64,000 nt of DNA from positions 62,001 to 126,000 of the forward strand of contig JAHLKD010000013.1 of assembly GCA_025526935.1 (NCBI GenBank), read 5' to 3'. Shown here in pieces: positions 18,874-29,345 of the stretch. Numbering within the stretch: the stretch's first letter is position 1; each line of letters begins with the position of its first letter. The DNA comes from Cladochytrium replicatum (taxonomy: Eukaryota; Chytridiomycota; Chytridiomycetes; Cladochytriales; Cladochytriaceae). The notes under the pieces are model-generated. The model ran no database searches, was not told the origin of the DNA, and saw only the letters and a program-made list of their open reading frames with translations. Both the position numbers and the translations under genes were made by a program.

Positions 18874-21190
18874 TCATTTCTTCTTTTTTGTGACAGAAGT
18901 TGAGGAGCTTGAAGAACTTTCACCTACAACAACAAGTTCACTCACTACTTGCTTAGTCGCCTTCTTCACCACTGCTTTTCGAGAAATTCCTATGGGCATA
19001 AGCATGAGAACTGCTGTAACTTTCTTCAGCTCAACATGTTCATACCTTTGTCATCAATGTACACCATTGCTACAGTTTCAACTGCGCTCTGTGCCAGTTC
19101 AGCAGCTCCCTTTCCATACTGAACAAGGAAGCAAATAAGATTCCTGTGTACACAAGGGGGTATGATTACCTTCTTCCTGACAGGGTCAACAACAGCAGAT
19201 GAGGCATCCTTCACAAAGTTCTCAACACTCTTCTCGCCGGTGGCAACTTAACTCAAATTAAGTACGCAATTTCAGATTAAAAATTGCTTCTCCCTTACCA
19301 ACTAGATCCATAGTCTTGAGCCCAACCTTGGCTATGCTTGCAACAACTCTCTTTGCAGGTCCCTGCTTTGACTTGTCCTTCTTCGCATGCTTTGAGAACT
19401 GCTTCACTGCTTTGGCTGCAACTGGCCGCACCCTGACATAATATTTCATAGCCCCAGTAACGCCTCTGACAAGCTTTTCTTTCTGCTCGAGGGTTAACAG
19501 TGGCTTCTTCTCAGCAGCTTGAGCAGTTCCTGATATGTCTATCACTTCAATCACCTCTTCGACCTCGACTACTGCTGAGGAAGCTACAGCTGATGCGTTT
19601 GATGATGTCCCAGCGGCAGGTGTGTTTGAAGCAGAAGGTAGAGCACGGGCTGTCGTTGCGCCACCAACAGCGATACCTCTTTCTGATGGGTTTCCAACGG
19701 TGGTAATACCACGCGGGATGTATGCATTGGCTTCAGCTGCAGCTTGCTGAGATAGTAGAGGGGCTGCTGCTGCTCCGGCCGCAGTGTTCTCCTTTCCACT
19801 TTGTGCTGGGGTGATCTCGGCTTGGACCTGATTTCCGCCGCTCACACGCTGAAACATCAGCATAACCGGCGTTGGTAATTTCACCCCGGCCCGTGTAAGC
19901 TGCGTTTCCGCTGCCTTCACTCCTCCCGAGAACATTTGCTGGCCTCTTGCAACCCCCTCGTTGATCATCTCATGGCCTTTGGCAACGCCTTTCACCACGG
20001 TTTCTTGGCCCTTTGCTACGTTATCAGGGCCAATCAACGTGATGGCTTTGTTAAGGAGCATTTGGGGTAAGGTAGCAATACCCCCTTTCGCCGGGGGTTG
20101 AGCTGCTGGCGCGGCCGGAGATGAAGATGCAGTTGCAGAATCACTCGCTCGTTCGGGTAAAGGTGGAGTTGCCTCTGGACGGTAAGGCAAAGCTGGAGGT
20201 GGTTCGTCTGCGATTGCAACAGTATCGGGTCTGCGGGGGAGCGAGGAAGATGTTCGATTCTCTCCATTCTCCTCATCTTCAGAATCCTCTAGATCGTCTC
20301 CTTCAGCAAGAACATCCACCACAACAGCCTCCTTCGCGCCGTGTGCTCCCGCTTCATGTCCATCTTCTCCGTAGAGCACAGGCAGACCAGAATCCATCAC
20401 GCCAATTATGCGGCCCTTATCGTCCATCAAACACAAGCTGTTTCGGTATTGGGCGAGAGTGGCAATCTGTTCGTCCTTCAGGTATTCGATCAAATCAGCA
20501 CCTTCTGAGAGGCGTTCGGCTTGAGACTCGTCAGATGAGTAAACCTGAAAAAAAGTTCCTGAGACGATGTAAAGGTAAGATATCCCACTAACGCACCCAA
20601 GGGCTTGTGTAAACGGTCAATCGCGCAAGCAATCTCTCAAATGCAAGCAGGAATGGACCGCCTACCGACGCTGGGAACTCTACCCGGAAAAGCATTCTTC
20701 CACTTGGATTCTCGGCACCCCAGGTGACCGGGTTGGCAGAGCTCGCGGTGTCGTCGTCCATTGGAAAGATGTACACCCTTGGGCTGACACGGAGAGGCTG
20801 CAAGTCTGGCACCAGCGGTATCGCACCAAATGAGCCGACGAAGAGGTACGTTAGAACATTTGGAGCAGCCGACGAAAGTTCCTCCTCGGCTCCGATAACA
20901 TCCATGGACGAAATGCGATCGTACTTCTTCACCGTTGCTTTGCCTTTTGATCCGCTCGCTGGCGCGAACGCATACCACGGCTTTCCTGCACCTTCTGCGG
21001 CAGGTGCGGCTTGAGGGGCTAGGTTCGGGAGGGGAAGCTGCACGATGCGAAGAGGTGCTTGGCCCAAAGTCTGCTCGGATCCATCAAATCCGACTTCGTA
21101 GAGAGAAGCATAGGGGATCAATAGCAACAGTGTTGCGTTTGAAGTGAATGAGCTCCTGTAGAGCTCAGCAAGCGACCTTTCGGCGTCCAT
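18874..21190 (-). CDS. Spartin-like senescence-domain protein
   Basis: Five exons right to left: 20597-21190, 19299-20544, 19170-19246, 19046-19118 and 18874-18989, giving 701 residues. The start MDAERSLAELYRSS was chosen as the first ATG with a sensible N-terminus; upstream in-frame sequence is open but contains an acceptor-like TTTTCAG and an unlikely extension. The N-terminal half has a lipid-binding-like beta-rich region. The middle is acidic, then Pro/Ala-rich and disordered. The C-terminal half matches the senescence/spartin domain: repeated KGQETVVKGVAKGHEMINEG, LTLEQKEKLVRGVTGAMKYY, then VDPVRKK and YGKGAAELAQSAVETVAMVY. The tail is Ser- and Lys-rich. Spartin-family proteins act at lipid droplets and endosomes; that role is inferred. 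Another homologous group is plant ERD7/senescence proteins. Confidence 0.82.
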
Positions 21191-21468
21191 GGGCACAAAT
21201 GTGGATCGGTTGAAGGTATCGGTGGTGGCGCGGAGAAGTGAGACACCAGCAACTTTGTTTTTGAAATAGATGAACGAACTCTCTTTTATGTTTGCAGTTG
21301 CAAATATCTGGCAATCATGTTGGGAAGCAAAGCAGGCAAACACCAAATGTCCATTATGTTCATCTGAAAATTGGTTGAAAGTTGAACAAATTACTCGTCT
21401 TTCGCCCCAGCCTTCTTCGCCTAATTTAAGTTGATTCGTTAAAGAAGGGCCCAAATCGTCATGGTTAT

Positions 21469-23019
21469 CTATACCTTCTTCTTGTTCTTGTTGGCGCGCA
21501 CTGGAGCACGCAAGAGCTCCTTTATCTTCTCATCCTGAACCGACTTCTCGCTCTTCACAACCTCAAGATCCAGTGCTGGGTAGCTGGTGATCTTCAAGGG
21601 ACCGTTTGGCATCAAAAGTACAGTGTACATGAAGTGGGCGACGAATGCGTCATCCTTCTCGTACAAAACGTTGTATGGGGTGACGAGGCCGTGAGTTGAC
21701 AATTCCACGATACCCATGCGAGCCTTCTTCTCATCGTCAAGGTGTCGGAGAGAGAATGCCATCGTTCCGAACTTAGAGTTCACCTCCGAAAATACTTTTC
21801 GGGACGCCTGGAGCTTGAGAAGGTATGTCTCCTCCGTGCGTTTGAATATCGTTGTGCGCGCATCCTGTGTTCGGGGCTTTCCTTCACCGGTTGACACAAG
21901 GACGTCAAGCGAGTAAACTTCGCCTTCAACAAACTCGTGGGTGTCCATCTCTTTGCGAGTAGCCTCCTGAGGGTTCAGGATGATTTGTTTCTCGCCATCC
22001 AGTCTGTTTCGCTGAATCTGGTGGGAGAGCATTCCTGGATTCCATTGACGAACATGTTAGATTCTCAGACCGTCATTTGGATACCATTAATTACCTTCTA
22101 CAGGCTTGCACTCGAACTCTTCGGCGATCTTCTGTACGACATCGGTGACCTCCCAGTTGGTGTTTCCAGGCTTCAACAATCGAATTGCTGCTTCTATAGC
22201 AGTGTGAGCGGCAAGGATTGCATCTGCCTGGCGACCAGTAATTGGGTTTTCCTGAGATATACAGTTAGATCCGCAATATGTTCGTCTAACGTCGCATAAT
22301 GTACCTTGGAAGCCCCGACCACTAACGTGTGGGCAACCTGAGCCACGTAACCGTCAACGTGTGCACCCATCTCAATTCGCACAGTGTCTCCGTTTTTGAG
22401 TGCAATCTGGGACTCGGCGTCGCCACTCAATGGCGACAAGTGGCAAATAATGCTGTTGGGCGATACAGTGGTTGGGAATGCGATTCCTGAATTAATCACG
22501 TTCGTAAAAGAGGTCGATTCGCATTTCTCTTCAGCATACCCTTCAAAATGCCTTTCGGTTTGTTGTACACTGACTTTGCCAATTCTTGCAAAGTTGAGTC
22601 CCCGAGGCGGGAAAGATCGCCGACTAGTGCACCGTCAACGCACGCTTCAATAACAACCTTGAGCGCACCTGAAATGCCAACAACGGGAATCAGTTTCAAA
22701 ATCATAAAAACGGACCCAAAAGGAAGATCAAAATACAGCAAGCCAGGTTTGATCAATCAACCAGATCCACGGACAGTCCAACATTCGCGCACCGTTGAGA
22801 CATCTGCACATTCAGTTGGTCTCACGGACACAACGGGGGTAGCCACGGAAAATCCCCTAGTTTCGAACGATCTCTCCAAACTGACCCGGAGAACTCACGG
22901 TTTGCAATGTCAGCTGCTGTTGTGTACTTGGTCACGTTCGTCGGGTTAAGCTCGTTCTCGTCGACTTGGGCATCTTCGACGTCTGAGTGGTCGGAATCGA
23001 CGGTCTGCTTCGGCGGCAT
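21469..23019 (-). CDS. PA2G4/EBP1-like protein (non-peptidase MAP fold)
   Basis: Five exons right to left: 22899-23019, 22540-22668, 22305-22486, 22095-22251 and 21469-22034, encoding 384 residues. Recognisable family segments are ALKVVIEACVDGALVGDLSR, KGIAFPTTVSPNSIICHLSP, VRIEMGAHVDGYVAQVAHT, ENPITGRQADAILAAHTA, TNWEVTDVVQKIAEEFECKP and FSLRHLDDEKKARMGIVEL. The fold is that of methionine aminopeptidase, but this family usually lacks metal-binding residues and acts on ribosomes and in ribosome biogenesis. The Lys-rich end (RANKNKKKV) matches the basic tail of the animal protein, though the last AAG-GTATAG could also be a splice donor leading to a further short exon. It is transcribed in the same direction as the spartin-like gene, about 280 bp upstream of it. 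Confidence 0.88.
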
Positions 23020-23207
23020 GATTAGCAGTGATGGTTTTTTGTTCTGGGAAGTTTGTCAAAAGAAAATTGGCTGTGTTTGAACAAATTGGGGGACAGGGCA
23101 CAAAGTGACAGAAAACCACCGGTTGCCTTTTTGGGTTGGACACGTGATGGACGTGTCGCGTGTTTTCTGAGTGCAATTTTCAATTTTGGACAGTTGCCAA
23201 AATGATC

Positions 23208-23349
23208 GATTCTTTTGATTCTCTGCATCGACTAGGGTGCGCCGCTGGTACGACCTCGCAGTCTTTGAGTCCTTGCTTGATTCTTTTGATTTTCTGCATC
23301 GACTACGGTGTGCCGCTGGTACGACCTCGCAGTTTTTGAGTCCTTGCTA
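23208..23349. repeat. 71-bp tandem duplication
   Basis: Two consecutive units, 23208-23278 and 23279-23349, each beginning GATTCTTTTGATT and containing GCATCGACTA and GCCGCTGGTACGACCTCGCA, differ at only a few positions. They lie about 190 bp upstream of the PA2G4-like start codon, so they sit in or near its promoter. Confidence 0.9.
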
Positions 23350-26300
23350 GGGGTATTGCTGATTCTTAGGGGATGGAGGCATGGCGGTGGAAGTTTTTTC
23401 TGGTTGGTGTCGCAAGTGGTGGGTGAAGTGGTTTGTTGTGGGGGTCTCCCTTCGAGGTAAGGTGCTATGTGATATCACTCGCAGTTGATCGATTCCAAAG
23501 TGTTTTCAAGATATGCAATCATGGTAGAGGGACTGAAAAATGTGGAGGGGGTTGGGACGAAGTCGATGGAAGCACTTCCAAGGCAAGAAAGACATTGAAG
23601 TCCTCAAACCCACGTTTCAGGTGGGGTTATGCAAGTAGATTAATTCTCTTGCACTCATTCTTAAGAGGCAACAGTTGAATTGCTCTAGAGATTGATAGGA
23701 ATGACTTCAAAGTCGGCTCTGGCCTTGGCAAGTGCGATTGCTGCACATTGACCAAACAATCAAACACTATCAGAAGACAATTCGAGGCAGATTCGATTAG
23801 GCTAACTGTAAGGGCATGTAACGCTGATGTTAAAGGTGATTAGCTTATGTCACGCGTTTCACAGCAGAGCAAACAGCAAGATCAGTCAACCTTCAACCTG
23901 TGATATTGCCCAAACTGCCCACCATAGAGGAGCGCGGACACACCGCTGGAATTGCAGCTGCCAATTCTATCGCTGATAGAGGTCTGATCTCTCTGGGATC
24001 AAATTTTTGTGTCAATAGTACATCACCAGATCTGCCATCAGATCACTTAAACCTCAAGCAGGCCAGGGTGGTGTGCTCAGCTGGACCGGAACCTTCCTGC
24101 AGGTGGTGTTGCGGTCTTTAAATCTTGTTTGGGCTGCGAGACCCAGCAACCCAGTGAATTGAGAGGCAAAGTGTACTGCAGTCATGACAATTTGCGGCAG
24201 GAAGGGAAGTCTAGGCAATCTTGGAATTAATTTGGAGTATTGACTTATAATCACGAGATGAGTAGGAACCTGTGGATGCAAGGCATGGAGATATCACGCG
24301 AAAGTTGGTACTACAAGACCCAGTGAAACACTGGGTCTGCCTCAAGTGGGATTGAGAGGGTGGAGTATGATTCAGAAGGCAAGGAAGAGCTGGTGGGAGA
24401 TGGAGTTCTGATGGGCCGCGTAATCACAGTGTCAGCAGAGCTTTGTGGAATCACCAACGAAAGTGGCATCGCTGCAGAGAGGATTGCTACCAAAGCAGCT
24501 CTTGATCTTGCGCATCGTGCTGGTGTTCATTTGATACTGCCGCCGTGTCCCACTGGCCATTGTGACTATCCAGTGCATTTCCCAGTCGCTACTGAGCAAG
24601 AAAATGAGGCTATCTTCAGAGCGGCCAGCGTTCCCCTGTCTTACAATAGAGGGCACAGTGCAGCACTGGAGAGCACACTGTTGACTGAGCAAGAGCGTTG
24701 ATTGCGCATGGTGTCCTGTTGGATGTTTAGGCTCCTATCTTGAGCATTTTTGACCGCTGCTTGGGCTACGCACAGTTACACCCAGATTAGCCGGTTGGTG
24801 TAGGACCATTGTCGCAGAGTATGGATGGCGATCCTGAGTCAGAAGCACCTGTGCTGAAAATAGCTCTCTTGCATGTGATATGATACAGGTGGTGGGCCTT
24901 TGGTTTTGCAGTTGTGGAGTTCCAGGATCCAGCCACCCCTTCAAGACTCTTGTAGGAACTCCCATTTTTGTATGGGAGATTTGGGGTGATCATACTGGCG
25001 TGTAATGATCGCACGCTTCAGGAAACTGCTACAGGCACACATGAACAGGTCCTGTTCGGAGTGGGAACAGAGGAACAAGCAGCCGATTATGAGGCGGAGA
25101 GAATTGCACGTGGAGCAATAGCAGTGCAAGTACCGCTCTCAGCAGGAGGTTGGTTGAGCCTCCCTCAGGCACACTTTGTGTTTCCCTGAGCGGCAGCGTG
25201 TGCTACAGGAACAGAGACTACTCCGAGGAACAACCACTTTGCACCAAAGGTCTGGGGTAATCCAAATGATGTGTGGTGCTCAAAATGCCGGGGTGTTAAA
25301 CACTTTAGAGATGGATGCAATGTAACAGGTGGCTCTCTCGCTCCTGTCTGCCGCAGAAACAGGGCACAGCATTTTGGAGGTGCAGATGAGATGAGTGAAC
25401 GAGCCGGATGCATTGACATTGAGGACAGAGGGCGTCATGTGACATGGGCTGGGATTGCAAGAGGAAAGAGGCGCGACAGAGATGGACGTGTAGAGTCAGG
25501 TAGCCTGCAACAGCAAGTAGTGAAGATGGCTGCAATGGCTTTAGAGACATCAATGCGATATGCTGGTGAATTGGAGAAGCTCCGGCTGGGCACAGATCAC
25601 TGATCAGGAAGCCACACCCCAAGGACTTCACATTGAGCTTGCCACTCTGAGAGGCCATGCAAATGAAGAGTTTGCTGCAATTCGCTCAGAAATTGAGGTG
25701 GTCAGAAATGGAATAGCAGATGCAGTTGCAACTGTGGTACAGTCGGAAACCCAAAAGATCCTGAAAGACACAAGGAATGGAAAGGAGGAACACCGAAGGT
25801 ACCTGGACTCAATTCAGCAAATTCACAATGTTCCTGCTAGCCAATCTAGCCTCGCTGCTGCAGATGGTGGAAGCAGGAGCAGTCCGGAGGACCATTGCCA
25901 AGAAATTTCAGCTGGAAAATGTCAAAGGAGATGGTCAACTCGCAACTGGGGAGGTGGTTGCATTCAGCGTCAATCACAATTGGGCCTGAAAGTGGGAACC
26001 CAAGCCCTCAGGCTAATAGAGTGCGAGCTTTGAGGGTGCATGAAATGGGGAATTGTCAGCAGTGGAGAGCAATTTGGGACAGTGTTGCTGAACAGAATTT
26101 TCAAGGAAGGAGACAGCACTGGAAAGTGGCAACTTGATTGCAATCGACAACATGCTATAGGTTTATATGGGAATCCAGAGGCGGAAGCTGGTGGATGGAC
26201 GAGCAGACACCAAAGAGTTGGTAGAAGGGGGTCAGGCGGCTGTCAGAGTCTGTAAAGGCAGTTGTGGAGCCACTCCTGACAACCCAGAACAGGACATAGT

Positions 26301-26570
26301 GGGAAATGGTTAAGGGGGGGGGTATGTTGGAATTTTCTTTTTATAGTTGGTGGCAGGCTACCTTGGGGGTTTTGCACAATTTAACTTCTGTAGAAGGGGG
26401 ATTGTTCAAGGCTAATCCTACTTGGGTATGGGATCCATGTCACTGACCGCTATCTTGTATTCATTATGTTAGTAGAACACGAACTTAAGGCCTTGTTGGC
26501 ACACTATGAAAAAAAACTTCCTGGATCGAATGTTGACATCTTCTGACATCTTCGCCAATTTCCCCCACAG
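23350..26570. other. Gene-poor stretch with decayed coding-like islands
   Basis: No intact gene is supported. Several plus-strand islands look translated in codon character: about 23900-24120, 24340-24701 (LAHRAGVHLILPPCPTGHCD), 25271-25603 (WCSKCRGVKHFRDGC, a possible knuckle) and 25610-25860 (a coiled-coil-like segment). I recognise none of them. At about 26310-26335 a purine run TTAAGGGGGGGGG is followed by TATGTTGGAAT. This resembles a polypurine tract before a TG...-starting LTR, so the whole may be an old, broken LTR-type element of uncertain family. No second LTR was found, so this remains a weak proposal. Confidence 0.35.
24317..24339. repeat. Perfect 10-bp inverted repeat with 3-nt loop
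   Basis: AGACCCAGTG-AAA-CACTGGGTCT forms a perfect hairpin. It lies just upstream of the most coding-like island of this region. No T-run follows, so it is not an obvious terminator. Confidence 0.7.
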
Positions 26571-26632
26571 AGACAGCCACTGCAGCTGAGCTTCTTGAGC
26601 ATCCCTGGCTTGCTCAGGCTATCCACAGCTAG
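26571..26632 (+). pseudogene. Protein-kinase C-terminal exon relic
   Basis: After an acceptor-like CCCCCACAG, the frame reads TATAAELLEHPWLAQ and stops at TAG. This matches subdomain XI at the end of many kinase domains (RxTAxELLxHPWL). No other kinase motifs lie upstream on this strand within the window, so it appears to be an isolated exon or relic. The downstream 150 bp carries a Lys-rich open frame on the minus strand (LFKAGALNLGKTFQARL) that I cannot assign. Confidence 0.45.
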
Positions 26633-27126
26633 TGATGGTTCAGCAATGCTGCAAGCCCTTCCTCGGGATCCGTGGCTTCTGTGCAATTACCCTTCTTGAA
26701 GAAGACCCCAACTTTGATCAGTCGTGCCTGGAAGGTCTTACCGAGGTTCAAAGCGCCTGCCTTGAAGAGCTTCTTCAGGAGGCCAGTCAATGTTGTGTTC
26801 TCTGTTCATTCCTTTTATCTTCTGGATGATCTTGCATAACATAAAGATGCAATTGTCAACTACTCAATTCACCGGTCCACATTGCGGTACACAATCTCGT
26901 ACCGAAGGCTAAATACAAGGAATTTGCTTGTGCCAGTGAAATCATAATGCACATGTCTCCATCTCACTCGAATGGAAGCAAAGCCAAAGCGATTGACAAC
27001 TCGGTTTCAGTGACGGCTCTTCAAATTCTCTTATCATTTTATTGATTGTGTTCTTGCAGTCTTTGCGTTTCATCTTTCCGTAGCATTCACGCTTGATGAA
27101 CCAACCTAAACCAATCACTGTTATGT

Positions 27127-28863
27127 TCAACTATTACTTTGCTGTTGCGCGAAGCTGTTCAGAACCCCCAAGACAGTCTCCCCCAGTACCTTTTTTTAGA
27201 CAACTGAGCAACAAAGAGTGAAACAAAGAGTGAAAAGCATACCTTAAAATCTTCGAGCTCCGTATAGATCTGAGCACTAACCCTGATCCACCACGATCCA
27301 TTATGCTTGTACGGCACGCATGAAACCCCGCACTTTTCCGCCAGGTAGTACTGAGATAAAATCATATCAGCTGACAATGTTTGAGTGAAGCTGATCCGAA
27401 ACATACCCTGAGCTTATACAAAAACTCCTCCGGCACAGATGTCGCCGGGAGCTTCACGTTCACCATGGAGCCCACATTACCGTACTTGCCGTCGCCCTCC
27501 ATCTCCGCCACACCCATGACACTCGTTCCAAATATTTTTGCGAGGAGTTGGCCGCCTTTCACCGCGAGATTATGGTTGTACGACAGGATCTTCTCTTCGC
27601 CTCCCAACCATTTTCGGAAGTGGATCGCAGTGGGAATCGAGAATATCGCGGTGTGGTCAAGTGTACTAGTCTGAATTTACGTATTGAATACATTAGTGAT
27701 GTAAGAAAGAAAGAATTGCAGTGGTGGTGATTGCGCACCTGGCCGAAGGTTTCGGTGAAAGACTTGTCGCCGTAGCTGTTCACGATGATAGCAGGGAGAA
27801 CGTCGGTTTGGAACTTGGGGTTGATGTACAGCACGGCACTATGTATGGGAGAATACAACCACTGACCACACAATCAACCAAACGTACATTAATACTATGG
27901 ACATGCCAACGTTACCTTGTGGCAATTTGAAACGAAGAAATCGGGAACGCCATCCCTGCCGTAAGGTCCTTCTTCAGAAAGGTCCACGGGAATCTGCCCA
28001 AGGGCATGTGCACCTGGACTTTCCATTAGGAAAAGGGAACACACTTCAAATCCAATGTTTTTATCTTACCATCGACAAAGGTCCAAATTCCCCTAGACTT
28101 GAACAACGCGCTCAGCCGGCGGAAAGGGACGACGACGCCAGGGACTGACGAGATAGCGTCGATGACGCCAATACAAACGCACGACCTTTCACGTCCTATC
28201 CATTCCATTTTAGCATCCACTGCTGCAATCGCGCTCTTGACGCGTTCTACGATCTCATCGTCCGTGATTGGATAATCGATTTGTACCTACAAAACGTTGA
28301 TTTCCTTGCGAGATTTCCGTCGCAGATACGTACCTCCATTGGCTCAACACCCAGCTCCTCATGGACGTTCCTCATCACGGGCGTCAATGGTGCATATACA
28401 GTAGTCAGATGCAGCACCTTGAGATCCTTGATGTTGTCTTCAGGACGGTGTGACGTCACGAGCCGCGCCAACGAGCGAAATACACTGTTCCACGCATACG
28501 ACGAGTTTGGTATAAGGCCAATGTTCTCGGGCTGGACTCCAAGTAACGGAGCTACAGCCTTCTGGGTTTTGCGGTACAGCGTTTCCTCACAGCTTTGGAA
28601 GAACAAGTCGGGTTGCATGTCGAGGAGGTGCTGCAGGTGGTGTTGGTAGGCACGGACGTACTTAGGACAAGCACCGTATGCGCCATGATTCTGAAATCAA
28701 GAGTATGTTGGAACATTAAGATCTGAGAATGGGTTAAGTTTACAAGGTGGCAATATCCTGGCTTGAGATTGAACAGATCAAGGCACGGTTTTCCGAACTC
28801 AGGAGGCGATGCGTGCGGAAGAGGAGGGAAATCGAACAAGTTTGAATCAGTGGGTGGGTCCAT
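27127..28863 (-). CDS. Class V aminotransferase-like PLP enzyme
   Basis: Multi-exon gene with first exon 28744-28863 and second exon starting at 28690; the stop TGA is at 27127-27129. The protein starts MDPPTDSNLFDFPPLPH. Family features are LNHGAYGACPKYVRAYQ-like N-terminal text, QPDLFFQSCEETLYRKTQ, IGLIPNSSYAWNSVFRS, VCIGVIDAISSVPGVVVPF and FVDGAHALGQIPVDL. The schiff-base lysine lies in FFVSNCHKWLYSP, formed across an intron. The C-terminus has CVPYKHNGSWWIRVSAQIY. These fit the isopenicillin-N-epimerase/hercynylcysteine-lyase branch of class V aminotransferases, common in fungi and often of unknown substrate. A decayed paralogue lies at 45400-47270. Confidence 0.82.
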
Positions 28864-29345
28864 TTGTGTTGGGAACGTGGAGTAGAAGCACAAGGACAAT
28901 TTTATCGCTTGAGTTGCGCAGTCGAAGTAGATTAAAATTTGATTTTTGAATGGTTTTAATGTTACATCAACAAGTTACAATACTCAATCGACAGATCATC
29001 ATCGAGAAAAGGTCAATCTATTGAATATGAAGCGCTCGTACAGTGCAGTTACCATGTCCGTATCTCCCAAACATGTTCCTTTCACCCTGTCACAAGAACA
29101 ACAACAAAACGAAATACCCTTTTGCCGTCAAGCAAAACGGTGGTTACCGCTCGGCAACTCAAAAAACCCCAGTCAAGTTCTTCTGAGAGGTTTTTCTGTT
29201 CATGCTCGAGCGACAACCCACAAAAAAGTAAATGGAAAATCACAACTGCCTTTTCTCGAATTGGGGGACAAAAAGATATTTAAGTCTCAAATGTTATTTC
29301 ATCATGCACACACACCCGGTGTTCAGAAATCCGCGTGAGGCATCC
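28864..29345. other. Intergenic region
   Basis: It holds the upstream region of the aminotransferase gene and the 3' flank of SF3B1. An open frame of 130 codons (28946-29338, plus strand) has no recognisable domain and is probably chance. Nothing else is seen. Confidence 0.5.

Noticed and set aside
28946-29338. 130-codon plus-strand frame between the aminotransferase and SF3B1 genes
   Set aside because: No domain, low-complexity composition, and it overlaps the region expected to be the 3' flank of SF3B1.
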